From positions 1-64,000 of the forward strand of contig LYSW01000005.1 of NCBI GenBank assembly GCA_001657295.1: a stretch of 64,000 bases of DNA, in the 5' to 3' direction. The first letter of the stretch is position 1. Each line of letters begins with the position of its first letter. The translations under genes and the position numbers were made by a program. Of the stretch, positions 31,258 through 41,170 are shown piece by piece. The notes beneath the pieces are model-generated. The model had not been told where the DNA came from, ran no database searches, and saw nothing but the letters and a program-made list of their open reading frames with translations. This stretch comes from Oceanicaulis sp. BBD 1991-10. GTDB taxonomy: Bacteria; Pseudomonadota; Alphaproteobacteria; Caulobacterales; Maricaulaceae.

Positions 31258-33591
31258 CTATTGCGGCCTGAGCGTCAGCACCCGCGCCCCGTCCGGCGGC
31301 GCGTCCACGTCCCAGTCGTCGCGGATTTCGAAAAACTCCCCGGCCGCCCAGCGCTCCGCCAGATCGCCGTGGTGGGGCGACAGGGGATGGCCCGACTGCC
31401 CCGGCGCATGCATGAACAGCGAGTTGTTGAGATCGGAGAGATCGTAGATCGCGCGCATGGAGGCGGCGTGGAACACGTCATAGGTGCCGGACCGATAGCT
31501 GAAATGGGCGACATTCACCGTCGAGCCGTCGCCGGGAATGCCGACGCGGTTTTCAAACATGCCGCCGATCAGCGGCAGCGCGCCCAGCGGGTGGTCGAAA
31601 TCGGCCTCGTGCACCGCGCCCCAGCGCCAGGTGTCGATATTGCGGCCGAAGGCGTCCGCGGTCTCCGCCAGGGCGGCGTCCAGCGCCAGACCGGCGGTGA
31701 TGGCGCAGGTCTCCATGTCCGGCGTGCGAACATCGTCGCACCAGGCCGCGGCGTCGCCGATCAGGACGTTTTCGACGAAGGCGCGGCGCGGCGCGTTGAA
31801 GACGCGGGCCGCCTCCGGGCCAAGCTCGTCTTCCCACAGCGCGCTGGACAGCACGCGCAGCCAGGCCGACACGATCAGCGCTTCCGGCCCGTCCGCATCC
31901 ATTGAGCCGTCCCAGCTCTCCAGGCGCGCCAGCGCTTCCGCGCCCAGCTGGCTTTCCGGTTCAGCCGCCATCAGGGCGGGGCGAAGGCGGGCGAAATGCT
32001 CGCTGACCACATCCATTTGAAGCTCGGCGAAGCTGGCGAGATCATGCTGTACGCGGGCGTTGAGCCGCGCTTCGATGCGCGGCGCGCGATAAACCCCGTA
32101 ACTGCCGGGCAGGGGATAGGGATAGGCCTCGCCCGCCACCAGATTATTGCCCGATGCGATCAACCCGCCGGCGGGGTTCACCACGCGCGGCAATTCCTCA
32201 AACGGGACAAAGCCGGTCCATTCGCCGGTGTCCGCGTCGCGGATCGGCAACAGGCCGGCGGTGGAATAACCGATCGTGCCGTCCACATGGGCGTAATGCA
32301 TGTTCTGCATAGGGACCGTGTAGCCGCGCGAGGCCTCCACAAAAGCGTCCCAGCTGTCCGCCAGCATCAGGCCGTAGGCCGCATCCGCGCCGCGATTGCC
32401 CGGCTGGTTCAGGGTCGAGCGCTGGATCACCACCAGGTCCGGGTGAAAGGCGGTGAGGTCGAACCAGTCCGCGGACAGGATCGGACCCTGATCGGTTTCG
32501 CGCACGGTGATCTCCACCGGGGTGCGCGATCCGGCGACGGTGATCTGCTCGACCCGCTCACGGATAACGACGCTGGCCGGATCGCGTTCGACCAGGTCGA
32601 TGACGTCAAAGCCGGTATTGGTGAAGCCCCAGGCGCTGTAGGCATTGCGGCCCAGAATGACGAAGGGCGTGCCCGGCGCGGTCACGCCGATCACCGGCCC
32701 GCTCTCCAGATTGAGCCGCACATAATACCAGATGGAGGGGGTCGACAGGCCCAGATGCGGATCGTTCGCCAACAAAGGCGCGCCGGTCTCGGACCGGTCC
32801 GCGGAAACCACCCAGGCGTTTGAGCCGGGCAGATTGTCCGGCTGCGCCAATGCGTCAGACCGGGGCGCGCCGCCCGGCGGCGCCAATTCCTGGGACTGGA
32901 TGTCGGCGAAGGCGGCGCGGACATCTTCGTCTTTCAGCGTCGTCGGCCCCCAGTCGGGATAGCCGGCCAGGAATTGCTCCAATTGAGCCTCGTCGAGCAG
33001 ATCGCGCAGCCGCGCGCGCTCCACATCCGATCCCCGGCCGGCGGCCAGATCATCGGCGAAGCTGATCATGACGGCGGCGCTGTCGGTCACCGTCCATGGC
33101 GCCGGCGCTTGACGCAGGATGGCGTATTCCGGCGCCACCGCGCCTTCAGCAAGACGGGCGTTGACCCCGGCGACATAGGCGTCGACCGCGGCGCGGGTCT
33201 CGTCCGACATCGTGGCCTGAAGCGTCTCGGACAGCCGCGCATAGCCCAGCGTCCGGGTCCGGGCGTCGGCGCGCACATAGTCCGGGCCGAACATCTCCGA
33301 TAATCGGCCGCGCACATAGCGGCGCACGAGATCCATCTGGAAAAAGCGCTCCGAGGCGTGGGTGTAGCCCAGAGCGTAGAAAACCGCGTCGTCGCTCTCG
33401 CCGAAAATATGGGCGACGCCATTTTCATCGCGGACGATTTGAGCCGCGCCCGGCGCGCCCGCCAGGACCACCTCGCCGGTCTCCTGGGGTTTGGAGGCGT
33501 GGAAACGCTCCACCAGCCAGGCGCCGGCGGCGAGAAGCCCCAACAGGATGATCGCCAGGACCGCGATCCCGGCGCGCATGAAGAATGACAT
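31258..33591 (-). CDS. Penicillin acylase family (Ntn) hydrolase
   Basis: 777 residues. A membrane-anchoring or signal helix (about 5-27) is followed by an alpha chain, a spacer, and the beta chain beginning at the nucleophile Ser257 in LPGSNAWVVS. Autocleavage before this Ser makes the active enzyme. Other family marks include ANDPHLGLSTPSIWY, GTPFVILGRN and WGFTNTGFDVIDL. These periplasmic enzymes cut amide bonds to acyl groups; relatives act on penicillins, N-acyl-homoserine lactones and cephalosporins. Here the neighbours oxidise alcohols and aldehydes, suggesting breakdown of an N-acylated compound. It follows the aldehyde dehydrogenase gene by 23 bp. Confidence 0.92.
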   Translation of the reverse strand: MSFFMRAGIAVLAIILLGLLAAGAWLVERFHASKPQETGEVVLAGAPGAAQIVRDENGVAHIFGESDDAVFYALGYTHASERFFQMDLVRRYVRGRLSEMFGPDYVRADARTRTLGYARLSETLQATMSDETRAAVDAYVAGVNARLAEGAVAPEYAILRQAPAPWTVTDSAAVMISFADDLAAGRGSDVERARLRDLLDEAQLEQFLAGYPDWGPTTLKDEDVRAAFADIQSQELAPPGGAPRSDALAQPDNLPGSNAWVVSADRSETGAPLLANDPHLGLSTPSIWYYVRLNLESGPVIGVTAPGTPFVILGRNAYSAWGFTNTGFDVIDLVERDPASVVIRERVEQITVAGSRTPVEITVRETDQGPILSADWFDLTAFHPDLVVIQRSTLNQPGNRGADAAYGLMLADSWDAFVEASRGYTVPMQNMHYAHVDGTIGYSTAGLLPIRDADTGEWTGFVPFEELPRVVNPAGGLIASGNNLVAGEAYPYPLPGSYGVYRAPRIEARLNARVQHDLASFAELQMDVVSEHFARLRPALMAAEPESQLGAEALARLESWDGSMDADGPEALIVSAWLRVLSSALWEDELGPEAARVFNAPRRAFVENVLIGDAAAWCDDVRTPDMETCAITAGLALDAALAETADAFGRNIDTWRWGAVHEADFDHPLGALPLIGGMFENRVGIPGDGSTVNVAHFSYRSGTYDVFHAASMRAIYDLSDLNNSLFMHAPGQSGHPLSPHHGDLAERWAAGEFFEIRDDWDVDAPPDGARVLTLRPQ

Positions 33592-33614
33592 GTCCGACCC
33601 CCTCTGGTCCGGCC

Positions 33615-35048
33615 TTAGCCGGCCTGCAATTTCTTGAAGAATTCGAAGATTTTCCCGTAGGGCGGCCGGACCAGGCGGCTCGGATGCCAGACCGGCGCCT
33701 CGAACACCGCGCGCTCATGGGTGAAGGTCAAAAAGCCGTACTCGCCATGATAGGCGCCCTGGCCGGAGGGGCCGACGCCGCCAAAGGGCAGGTCCTCGAC
33801 CGACAGGTGCAGCATGGGAATATTCACCGCGGCGCCGCCGGACAGGGTCCGAGCCAGCAAGCGGCGTGCGGTCATTTTGGACTTGGCGTAGACGTAAAGG
33901 GCCAGCGGCCGGTCGCGCTCATTGATGAAATTCGCCGCCTCGCTCATCCCGTCATGGGGCAGCACCGGCAAAATGGGGCCGAAAATCTCTTCGGTCATCA
34001 TTTTCGAGTCGAGCGGCGGGTCGATGACCACGGTCGGCGGAAAAATGCGGGTGTTGCCGGCCTTGGCGGGATCGAAATCGGCCTGCAGCACGGCGGCCCC
34101 GGCGCTGCGCACCTCCTCCACCATTTCGCTGAGGCGCTGATGATGACGTTCGGAGACGATGGCGGTGTAGTCCGCATTGCCGGCGACGTCCGGCCACATG
34201 CGGTCCGCCTCCTTCATCACCGCGTCGCCGAACGCGGCCTGAGAGCCGCGCGGGACCAGGGCGTAGTCCGGCGCCACGCAGGTCTGTCCAGCGTTGAAAT
34301 ACTTGCCCCAGGCGATCGTCTTGGCGGCCTCGGCGATGTCGAAATCAGGCGCCACGACGGCCGGCGACTTGCCGCCCAGCTCCAGCGTCACCGGGGTCAG
34401 ATTCTCCGCAGCCGCCTTGGCGACGATCCGGCCCACATGGGTCGAGCCGGTATAGAAAAGATGGTCGAACGGCAGGGCGGAAAACGCCGCGGACACATCA
34501 GGACCGCCTTCCACGACCGCCACATGATCCTCGCTGTAGAGCTCGGCCAGGACGTCACGCAGCAGCTCGGCGGTGCGCGGCGTGAATTCGCTGGGCTTGA
34601 TCATAACCCGGCACCCCGCGCCAAGCGCGGCCACCAATGGGGCGAGCGCCAGCTGCATGGAATAATTCCATGGCGAGATGATGCCGACCACGCCCTTGGG
34701 CTCGCGGCGGACATAGGCCCGTCCCGGCGCCAGCGTCATCGGCACCGGCTTGCGCTTGGCCGCCGCCCAGCGTTCCAGGTGCTGGCGGGTATGCTTGGCC
34801 GTGGCGATGGTGAAGCCGGCTTCTGCAATGGCGGTTTCGGCGGCGCTGCGCCGGGAGAAATCCGCATCGATCGCCTTGGCGAAGTCTTCGCCGCGGACTT
34901 TCACCATCTCCTCGATCTTTTTCAGATCGGCCTTGCGCTGATCCAGCGGCCGATGGCGCTCGTTTTCAAACGCCGCCTTTTGAGCGGCGAAGAGCGTCTC
35001 CAGGCGCTGTCGGCTTGCATTGGGGCCGGGGGCGAGTTCAGCGGTCAT
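33615..35048 (-). CDS. Aldehyde dehydrogenase, coniferyl-aldehyde-dehydrogenase-like
   Basis: 477 residues, the short ALDH length typical of the CalB group. The NAD-binding and catalytic motifs are present: ISPWNYSMQL, FYTGSTHVG, Glu223 in LELGGKSP and the nucleophile Cys257 in NAGQTCVAPDY. It oxidises an aldehyde to the acid with NAD(P); members act on coniferyl, aromatic or long-chain aldehydes. It lies between a GMC oxidoreductase (27 bp) and the acylase (23 bp) in one operon, so it probably takes the aldehyde made by the GMC enzyme. Confidence 0.9.
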   Translation of the reverse strand: MTAELAPGPNASRQRLETLFAAQKAAFENERHRPLDQRKADLKKIEEMVKVRGEDFAKAIDADFSRRSAAETAIAEAGFTIATAKHTRQHLERWAAAKRKPVPMTLAPGRAYVRREPKGVVGIISPWNYSMQLALAPLVAALGAGCRVMIKPSEFTPRTAELLRDVLAELYSEDHVAVVEGGPDVSAAFSALPFDHLFYTGSTHVGRIVAKAAAENLTPVTLELGGKSPAVVAPDFDIAEAAKTIAWGKYFNAGQTCVAPDYALVPRGSQAAFGDAVMKEADRMWPDVAGNADYTAIVSERHHQRLSEMVEEVRSAGAAVLQADFDPAKAGNTRIFPPTVVIDPPLDSKMMTEEIFGPILPVLPHDGMSEAANFINERDRPLALYVYAKSKMTARRLLARTLSGGAAVNIPMLHLSVEDLPFGGVGPSGQGAYHGEYGFLTFTHERAVFEAPVWHPSRLVRPPYGKIFEFFKKLQAG

Positions 35049-35075
35049 GTTCGGCTCCTTTGAAAGGCGGGTCCG

Positions 35076-36674
35076 CTAGGCGTCGGCGAGGATCATAGCC
35101 GCCGCGCGTGTCGCAATCATCATGGTCGGCGCATTGGTGTTGCCGCCGACGACGGCCGGCATCACGGAAGCGTCGACCACGCGCAGGCGCTCGACCCCGC
35201 GCACCTTGCAGCGCGGATCGACCACGGCCATCTCGCCGCTCCCCATCGCGCAGGTGGAGGTGGGGTGATAGAGCGTCTCCGCCCGCGCCCGCATGTCCGC
35301 TTCCAGCGCGGCGCGGTCGCCGGCCGCATCGGAGGGCAGGTCGAGCTCCTTGAATTCGCCGTCAAAGGCGTCCGACAATAGAATGTCCCGGGCGATCTCC
35401 AGGCAGTCGGTCATCACCTCCACGTCTTCCTCGTGGTCAAGATAATTGGGATCGATGACGATGTGATCATTGGGGTCCGCGCTCGCCAGCGTCAGCCGGC
35501 CGCGGCTCTTGGGGTAGAGATGGCAGGCATGCAGGCTCATGCCGTGGCCGGTCAGCGTCTCCCGGCCGTGGGGGCTCGCCTGAGCCGGAATGAAGACCAG
35601 CTGGATGTCGGGCAGATCCCCGGCGCGGCTGGATTTCACGAAGCCGCAGCCTTGCACCGGATTGACGGTGAAATTGCCGGTCCCGGTCATCGCCCATTGC
35701 AGGACGTCGCGCACGGTGGCTGGAAATTTCTGCAGCGAATAGCCGATCGAGGTCGGCGTTTTGGTTTTCGCCCGCGCCATGATGTCGAGATGGTCCTGCA
35801 GGTTTTCGCCCACCCCGGGCAGATCAAGCTCCACGGAGATGCCGTGTTCTCGCAGATGACCGGCCGGACCGATCCCGGACAGCATCAGCGTGTGGGGCGA
35901 GTTCAGCGCGCCGCCGGAGATGATGACCTCCTTGGCGGCGATGACCTCCTTGCGTTCGCCGTCCATCTCGATCTCAACGCCCTGGGCTTCGCCGTTTTCG
36001 ATCAGGACGCGCCGGACCATGGCGCCGGTGACGACGGTCAGATTCGGCCGCTGCATGGCGGGCTTTAAGAAGGCGTCCGCCGCCGAGCAGCGCTTGCCGC
36101 CCTTCTGGGTGACCTGATAAACGCCGAAGCCTTCCTGCGCCGCGCCGTTATGGTCCGGATTCTCCGGAATCTGGCGCCGGCGGCAGGCCTCGTAATAGCG
36201 CTCGGTCAGCGGATTGAGCGGTTCGATGGATTTCACATTCAAGGGACCGCCCTTGCCGTGCCAGGGCGGGCCGTGATTTTCATTATTCTCAACCTCGATG
36301 AAGGCCTTCAACGCCTCGCCGCCGGACCAGCCCTCGCAGCCGAACTCATCCCGCCAGCTGTCGTAATTCTCCAGCACGCCGCGCATGTAATGCATGGCGT
36401 TGATCGAGGAGGAGCCGCCCAGCGTCTTGCCGCGCGGCCAGTAGAGTTTGCGGTTGTTCAGCTGTTTTTGCGGTTCCGTCCAATAATCCCAGTTGATCGA
36501 GGAATCCGTGATCGTGAACTGGAGCAGCATCGGCGTCTTGATATTGGTCTTATTGTCCGACCCGCCCGCCTCCAGCACGCAGACGCTGGTGCGGCCATCG
36601 GCTGAGAGCCGGTCGGCGAGCACGCAGCCGGCCGAGCCGGCGCCGATGATCACATAGTCGAAGACCTGGCTCAT
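35076..36674 (-). CDS. GMC family FAD oxidoreductase (choline-dehydrogenase-like)
   Basis: 532 residues. It opens with the FAD-binding [20 protein letters not shown], then GMC signature 1 ([20 protein letters not shown]) and signature 2 ([16 protein letters not shown]). The catalytic His is in [10 protein letters not shown], and the paired polar residue in [10 protein letters not shown]. The enzyme oxidises an alcohol to an aldehyde using FAD. Its start overlaps the stop of the serine hydrolase upstream (4 bp), and an aldehyde dehydrogenase follows, giving an alcohol-aldehyde-acid route. The exact alcohol is unknown. Confidence 0.92.
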   Translation of the reverse strand: MSQVFDYVIIGAGSAGCVLADRLSADGRTSVCVLEAGGSDNKTNIKTPMLLQFTITDSSINWDYWTEPQKQLNNRKLYWPRGKTLGGSSSINAMHYMRGVLENYDSWRDEFGCEGWSGGEALKAFIEVENNENHGPPWHGKGGPLNVKSIEPLNPLTERYYEACRRRQIPENPDHNGAAQEGFGVYQVTQKGGKRCSAADAFLKPAMQRPNLTVVTGAMVRRVLIENGEAQGVEIEMDGERKEVIAAKEVIISGGALNSPHTLMLSGIGPAGHLREHGISVELDLPGVGENLQDHLDIMARAKTKTPTSIGYSLQKFPATVRDVLQWAMTGTGNFTVNPVQGCGFVKSSRAGDLPDIQLVFIPAQASPHGRETLTGHGMSLHACHLYPKSRGRLTLASADPNDHIVIDPNYLDHEEDVEVMTDCLEIARDILLSDAFDGEFKELDLPSDAAGDRAALEADMRARAETLYHPTSTCAMGSGEMAVVDPRCKVRGVERLRVVDASVMPAVVGGNTNAPTMMIATRAAAMILADA

Positions 36675-37984
36675 CCGCCGCCACCGCTTTCGCCGCCGCC
36701 TGCGGTCTCAGCTTCCGCCTCCTCGTCCGCGACGTCCTCCGCGATCACGCGAGCCGCCGCCTCACCCCGCCTGTCCGCGAGCGGGCTGACATGTTCGGAG
36801 ACGGCGCGGAAGAAGGCGTAGGCTTCGGGCAGCTTGTCGGACCAGACCGGGTCGCCGGCGTTTTGCGCGATCACCACGCCGCGGCGGCGGTCGACCCAGA
36901 TATACTGGCCGAACACGCCCGCGGCGTAGAACTCGCCGTCATAGTCCTGCGGGATCCAGAAATGCAGGCCGTAGCCGCGGCCCTCATAGCGGGTCGCGCC
37001 CGGCTCCTGCCAGGGCGCGCGGGGCGTGGTGGCGTCTTCGCTCCAGCCTTCGGGCAGCAAGCGCTCGCCGTTCCAGACGCCGTCCGTGCGGTAGAACTCG
37101 CCGAAGCGGGCATAGTCTTCGCTTCTAGCCTGCAGGCAGCAATACCCCACGGCGACGCCGTCTTCGCCCACCGTGTTCTGCAGCCAGGTGGCGTTCGCGC
37201 TCATGCCCAGCGGCGTCCAGAGCTGGTCGGAGACCACGTCGACCAGACGACCGCCATAGACGGCGCGGGCCACGGCGGCGAGCACGTGGGAGTTGGGGCT
37301 GGTGTAGTGCAGGTCCTGGCCGGGCGCGCGGTTGCGTTCATATTCGCCGACCATGGCGTCGATATTGCGGCCCAGGATAAAGGCGTTGAAGAAGAGCGGA
37401 CGGATATCGCTGGGATTGCCGGGCGAATAGACTTCCGTGAAGTCGACCCCGGCCGACATCATCAAGAGGTGGCGCAAACTGGTTTCGCCGTAGGCCGTGC
37501 CTTCAAATTGCGGCGCATAGCGCTGGGCGGGATCATCCAGGCTGGCGATCAGGCCGTCCTCGAGCGCCTTGGCGATCAGCGTGGCCACCACGGATTTGGC
37601 GACCGACCAGCTGGTGAACAGCGTGTCCTCGTCCGCACCCTGGTAAAAAGCCTGATCGACCACGGCGCCGTCGCGCATCACGGTCAGACCGATGATCTGC
37701 GCGCGCGCCGCATAGTCGGCGAGCAGGACGGTCTCGCCGTTGAATTCGAAGCTGTCGGGAAAGGCGCCTTCGGCCCGCGGTAGCGCGGTCGGCGCACCCG
37801 CCGCGACCACGCTCGCGGGCAGGATTTCGTCCATCATCTGGAAGGTCGCCGGATATTCTTCCGGCACGTCCAGCGCGCGGACCTTGGCCGGCGAATATTC
37901 CGACCAGGGCCGGTAATACCAGCCGGCGCCGGCGATCGCAGCCGCCAGAATAATGGCCGCGAGCGCGAAAATGATGCGCGTCAT
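36671..37984 (-). CDS. Serine hydrolase, beta-lactamase/class C family
   Basis: 437 residues. An N-terminal membrane helix or signal ([18 protein letters not shown]) precedes the penicillin-binding fold. The catalytic SxxK is Ser127-Val-Ala-Lys130 in [13 protein letters not shown], and a YTSPNSH segment gives the YxN-type motif. The protein ends in a Glu/Gly-rich low-complexity tail. Relatives are esterases, peptidases or transesterases. The ATG at 37984 has GGGGAGG 9 bases upstream. It is the first gene of the operon with GMC, ALDH and acylase, and the regulon dyad lies 66 bp before it. Confidence 0.88.
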   Translation of the reverse strand: MTRIIFALAAIILAAAIAGAGWYYRPWSEYSPAKVRALDVPEEYPATFQMMDEILPASVVAAGAPTALPRAEGAFPDSFEFNGETVLLADYAARAQIIGLTVMRDGAVVDQAFYQGADEDTLFTSWSVAKSVVATLIAKALEDGLIASLDDPAQRYAPQFEGTAYGETSLRHLLMMSAGVDFTEVYSPGNPSDIRPLFFNAFILGRNIDAMVGEYERNRAPGQDLHYTSPNSHVLAAVARAVYGGRLVDVVSDQLWTPLGMSANATWLQNTVGEDGVAVGYCCLQARSEDYARFGEFYRTDGVWNGERLLPEGWSEDATTPRAPWQEPGATRYEGRGYGLHFWIPQDYDGEFYAAGVFGQYIWVDRRRGVVIAQNAGDPVWSDKLPEAYAFFRAVSEHVSPLADRRGEAAARVIAEDVADEEAEAETAGGGESGGGG

Positions 37985-38049
37985 CACAATGTCCTCCCCG
38001 CAAGCCGCCAGCTGTCCTATTCGCAGCCGATCGACTCCATGGAAGGGGA

Positions 38050-38063
38050 GTGAACACCGTTCA
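38050..38063. promoter_or_regulatory. Regulon dyad copy 2, serine hydrolase/GMC/ALDH/acylase operon
   Basis: GTGAAC-ACC-GTTCA, symmetric part TGAAC-N3-GTTCA at 38051-38063. It lies 66 bp upstream of the serine hydrolase ATG (37984, minus strand) and 28 bp after the end of the convergently read sugar-dehydrogenase gene's neighbour side, so only the serine hydrolase operon starts next to it. Confidence 0.65.
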
Positions 38064-38091
38064 GCGGGTGTTGGCCAGACGGCGTGTGCGG

Positions 38092-39249
38092 CTATTGGGC
38101 CGGGGTGATCCTGAGCAGCGTCCCGCCGTCGCCGTCGGTCAGCACCCAAAGCGCGCCGTCCGGGCCGCTCGCCGCCTGACGGATCCGGGCGCGGTCGGCC
38201 AGGAAGAGGCGGTTTTCGCCGATCACCGCGCCGTCGGCGTCGAGATCGATATGGTGCAAGGCCTGGCCGGCCAGCGCCGCCACGAAGAGATCGCCGGTCC
38301 AGTCGGCGAACAGATCGCCGTCATAAACTGCAAGGCCGGCAGGCGCGATGGAGGGGGTCCAGCCCAGCACCGGCGCAGCGAAGCCTTGCTCGGCATGGTC
38401 TGTGAAGGGGCTGATGCGCGCGCCGTTATAGTCGCGGCCCTCGGTGACGATCGGCCAGCCATAATTGGCGCCGGCTTCAATCCGGTTCAGCTCGTCTCCG
38501 CCCGCCGGCCCATGCTCGTGGGACCAAATCACGCCGCGCCGGGCGTCGAAGGCGATCCCCTGAACATTGCGATGGCCGTAGGAATAGACAAAGGCGGCCA
38601 ATCCGCCTTCGTTGAAAAACGGATTGTCCGGCGCCGGAGCGCCGTCGGGCGTGAAGCGCAAAATCGTCCCCAGATGGTTGTCGCGCAGCTGGGCTTGTTC
38701 GCGATAGGCGAAGGCGTCGCCTGTCGTCAGCAGCAGCGTGCCGTCCGGCAGGAAGGCGAGGCGGCCGCCATAATGGGCGTCGGTGTCGCGTTCCGGGCTG
38801 GCGGCGAATATGGTTTCGCCGTCCACCAGCGCCTCGCCGTCAAACCGGGCGCGGAACACCGCCGTCGTGTTCGCGGCCGCATCGCCCGCCGAATAGGTCA
38901 GATAGACGATCCGGGTGGCGGCGAAATCCGGCGCCGCTTCAACTTCCATCAGTCCGCCCTGGCCGGCGAAGAAGGAGGCGGGCGCGCCCTCGACCGGCGC
39001 GTTGGCCAAAACCCCGTCGCGGATCAGCCGCAGAGCGCCGTCGCGCTCGGTCACCAGAATATCGCCGCCCGGCAGGAAGGTCAGATCCCAGGGAAAGGAC
39101 AATCCCTCGGCGACGGTTTCGACCTGATAGAGCTCCGGGGATATCTCCGGCGCCGCAGAGCGGTCCTGCGGACCGTCGCACGCTGCGAGCGTTCCGGCGA
39201 TGATCGCACCGGCCGCCGCGCGGGCGCCAAGGGATGCATGCTGGGTCAT
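38092..39249 (-). CDS. PQQ-dependent sugar dehydrogenase family lipoprotein
   Basis: 385 residues. The signal sequence ends with a lipobox LAAC (Cys24), so the protein is lipid-anchored in the periplasm. The beta-propeller of soluble glucose dehydrogenase/YliI type follows: GLSFPWDLTFLPGGDILVTE, YSYGHRNVQGIAFD and NYGWPIVTEG are family marks. Such enzymes oxidise aldose sugars or similar alcohols with PQQ, but many members have unknown substrates; no PQQ synthesis genes are in the window. The ATG at 39249 has AGGAG upstream; another at 39267 is possible. Confidence 0.85.
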   Translation of the reverse strand: MTQHASLGARAAAGAIIAGTLAACDGPQDRSAAPEISPELYQVETVAEGLSFPWDLTFLPGGDILVTERDGALRLIRDGVLANAPVEGAPASFFAGQGGLMEVEAAPDFAATRIVYLTYSAGDAAANTTAVFRARFDGEALVDGETIFAASPERDTDAHYGGRLAFLPDGTLLLTTGDAFAYREQAQLRDNHLGTILRFTPDGAPAPDNPFFNEGGLAAFVYSYGHRNVQGIAFDARRGVIWSHEHGPAGGDELNRIEAGANYGWPIVTEGRDYNGARISPFTDHAEQGFAAPVLGWTPSIAPAGLAVYDGDLFADWTGDLFVAALAGQALHHIDLDADGAVIGENRLFLADRARIRQAASGPDGALWVLTDGDGGTLLRITPAQ

Positions 39250-39357
39250 GACCGTCTCCTGATCCATAAAACGGCGCGCCTCCGGGTTTGCCGGCGGCCC
39301 TCAAGCGGGCATTCTACCGATCAGGCCGCGAAACGCACCTTGAAGGGGAGCTGTGAG

Positions 39358-39801
39358 ATGGGATTTTTGCGCGTGGTGATCGGCTTCATCGCCGCTGTGC
39401 TGGCGCTTGCTGTGCTGGGCGTGATCGCCCAGTCGGGCTTCGTGCTCGCCGCCTTGGGCGATATCGGCGCGGACATCGGGATCGGCGCCGCTCTGGGCAT
39501 GATCGTGGACGACCTGCTGGGATTCGGGCCGGTCTATGGCGGACTGATCGCCGTCGGCTTGTTGATCGCTCTGCCGTCGGCGGCGCTGGTTCACCGCTTC
39601 AGCAGATTGAATCGGACCCTGGTTTTCGCCATCGCCGGCGCGACCTGCATGCTGGTCATGTTGCTGGCGATCGAAAACTTCCTGTTCGGTGTCCAGCTGG
39701 TCGCCGGCGCGCGCACGGCGGCGGGCTTCGTCGCCCAGATGCTCGCCGGCGCGGCGGCCGGCTGGATCTTCACGCGCCTCACCCCGGCCCCCGCGCGCTG
39801 A
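39358..39801 (+). CDS. Small four-helix membrane protein, unknown
   Basis: 147 residues with about four membrane helices (near 5-27, 37-68, 79-103 and 109-138) and almost no soluble part. An Asp-rich loop (GDIGADIGIGAALG) joins the first two. No family is recognised. The ATG at 39358 follows GGGGAGCTGTGAG. It is divergent from the sugar dehydrogenase gene and convergent with the repeat protein, with a strong terminator between. Confidence 0.65.
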   Translation: MGFLRVVIGFIAAVLALAVLGVIAQSGFVLAALGDIGADIGIGAALGMIVDDLLGFGPVYGGLIAVGLLIALPSAALVHRFSRLNRTLVFAIAGATCMLVMLLAIENFLFGVQLVAGARTAAGFVAQMLAGAAAGWIFTRLTPAPAR

Positions 39802-39811
39802 GGGGCCCGAA

Positions 39812-39845
39812 AAAACCCGCCGCCGAACGGTCGGCGACGGGTTTT
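39812..39845. terminator. Bidirectional intrinsic terminator
   Basis: A GC stem flanked by A and T tracts: AAAACCCG-C-CGCCGA, loop ACGG, then TCGGCG-A-CGGGTTTT. On the minus strand it ends in a run of six T. It serves both the small membrane gene (39801) and the convergent repeat-protein gene (39871). Confidence 0.85.
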
Positions 39846-39870
39846 GTCGTGGTGCTGTAAGGCTTGAGAT

Positions 39871-40863
39871 TCAGTCGACGCGCCGGCGTTGGGGCGCGCC
39901 GGGATGCAGCGTGTTGGACGCCACCGGCGTGCTCTCCGAATCGCGGCCGCCGCCATGGGGCGCATCGCCCTGATCGACATGACGGCGCGAGCGGATATGG
40001 CTGCGCGGCATCTGGTGGTCGTCGGCCGACGACTGATGGTGATGCGACCGCGGCGGCGCCGGATGCGGATGACGCGGAATCTCAATGTCCTGGCATTCCA
40101 CAAGCCGCCACTCGAAGCGCTCGCCGTGGATCAGCTCATAGCGCGCGATCTGCTCGGTGCGCTGCGGCGACATGGAGCGTGAGACCTGGCCGTCTTCAAC
40201 CAGCACATGCACCGTATAGCTCGCCTGCTCGGCCGGGATCGGGATTTCTTCCACGGTGGCCGGGCGCACCAGCACTTCGCGGCTGATCGTGGCGTATTCC
40301 GGATCAACCGGGATCTCTCGGATCTGCGCCGGGTGGGTCACCACGGTGCGGTGAATGGTTTCGTACACCGCCGGGTCCTCGATCAGGCACCAGATCTCTC
40401 CGGTCTCCGGATCATGGCGGACCTGGCGCGCGCCCTCGTGATAGCCGCGCACCCATTTCAGCTGCGCTTCGCGCACCAGAATGCGTTCGGACACGGTTTG
40501 GGTGCGGGCCGGTTCAACTTCGTATCGGACATAGGAGGGACGAATCTGAACCTGCTCGGTCACGGTCTCATAGACCGGCTCGGTGACGCGGTAGCGCATT
40601 CCCGCTTCGCGCGACACATAGCTCAGGCTCCGGCGCTCCAGGCGCGGGTCGGTGACGTCGAAGATTTCATACCCGTCCGCGACGACGATGGTCTGCATGA
40701 CGGTTTCGTATTCAGCATCGATACGCACGAGCTGATAGCAATCGCCGATCTGCGCATCGGGCAGGTCGACCCGCATGCCCATCGGGTGCGGTGACGCGGC
40801 GGTTGCGGCCGGCGCCATCAGCGACGCGGCGACGGTCCCAAGAAGTGCTTTCCGAAGAGCCAT
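39871..40863 (-). CDS. Repeat-rich exported protein, unknown function
   Basis: 330 residues with a signal peptide (MALRKALLGTVAASLMAPAA). The body (about 30-235) consists of degenerate copies of about 20-25 residues with the pattern YETVxxxVxxxP, for example PVYETVTEQVQIRP, PAVYETIHRTVVTHPAQIREIP and YATISREVLVRPATVEEIPIP. One copy holds an isolated Cys (EIWCLIEDP). The C-terminus (about 245-330) is His/Arg/Asp-rich and disordered. Such repeats occur in exported, sometimes peptidoglycan-linked alphaproteobacterial proteins; function is unknown. The ATG at 40863 follows a GGGGGG run. Confidence 0.7.
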   Translation of the reverse strand: MALRKALLGTVAASLMAPAATAASPHPMGMRVDLPDAQIGDCYQLVRIDAEYETVMQTIVVADGYEIFDVTDPRLERRSLSYVSREAGMRYRVTEPVYETVTEQVQIRPSYVRYEVEPARTQTVSERILVREAQLKWVRGYHEGARQVRHDPETGEIWCLIEDPAVYETIHRTVVTHPAQIREIPVDPEYATISREVLVRPATVEEIPIPAEQASYTVHVLVEDGQVSRSMSPQRTEQIARYELIHGERFEWRLVECQDIEIPRHPHPAPPRSHHHQSSADDHQMPRSHIRSRRHVDQGDAPHGGGRDSESTPVASNTLHPGAPQRRRVD

Positions 40864-41170
40864 TATCCCCCCCTTCAATATATCCTGCGCTAAAGCGCGG
40901 ACAGTCCACGTTTAAGCGTCGAACCCGCCCCTCAGCTGAGTTCAGCTTACGACGTTAACGGGTTTTGAGAATTTGTTAATCCTATTCTTCCCAGCGGCCG
41001 GGAAATGCGCGGTCCTATCGATGGTTGTGGCCATTCCGCCACAATTTGTAAGGAGACCGCGGTCTTCGCATGACAAATGCGCAGAATGCGGCATAAGCTG
41101 TGCATCAAGCAGGCAGCCGGCGCCGACAAGCCGTCGCCGCGTCCATATTTCTCAGGGGGAGGAAGCCCGA
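40864..41170. other. 307-bp divergent gap before the first TonB receptor
   Basis: No gene. Two dyads are visible: TTGTGGC (41025-41031) with GCCACAA (41038-41044), and CGCAT-N5-ATGCG (41067-41081). Either may regulate the receptor. No Fur-like box of the bfd type occurs here. Confidence 0.5.
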
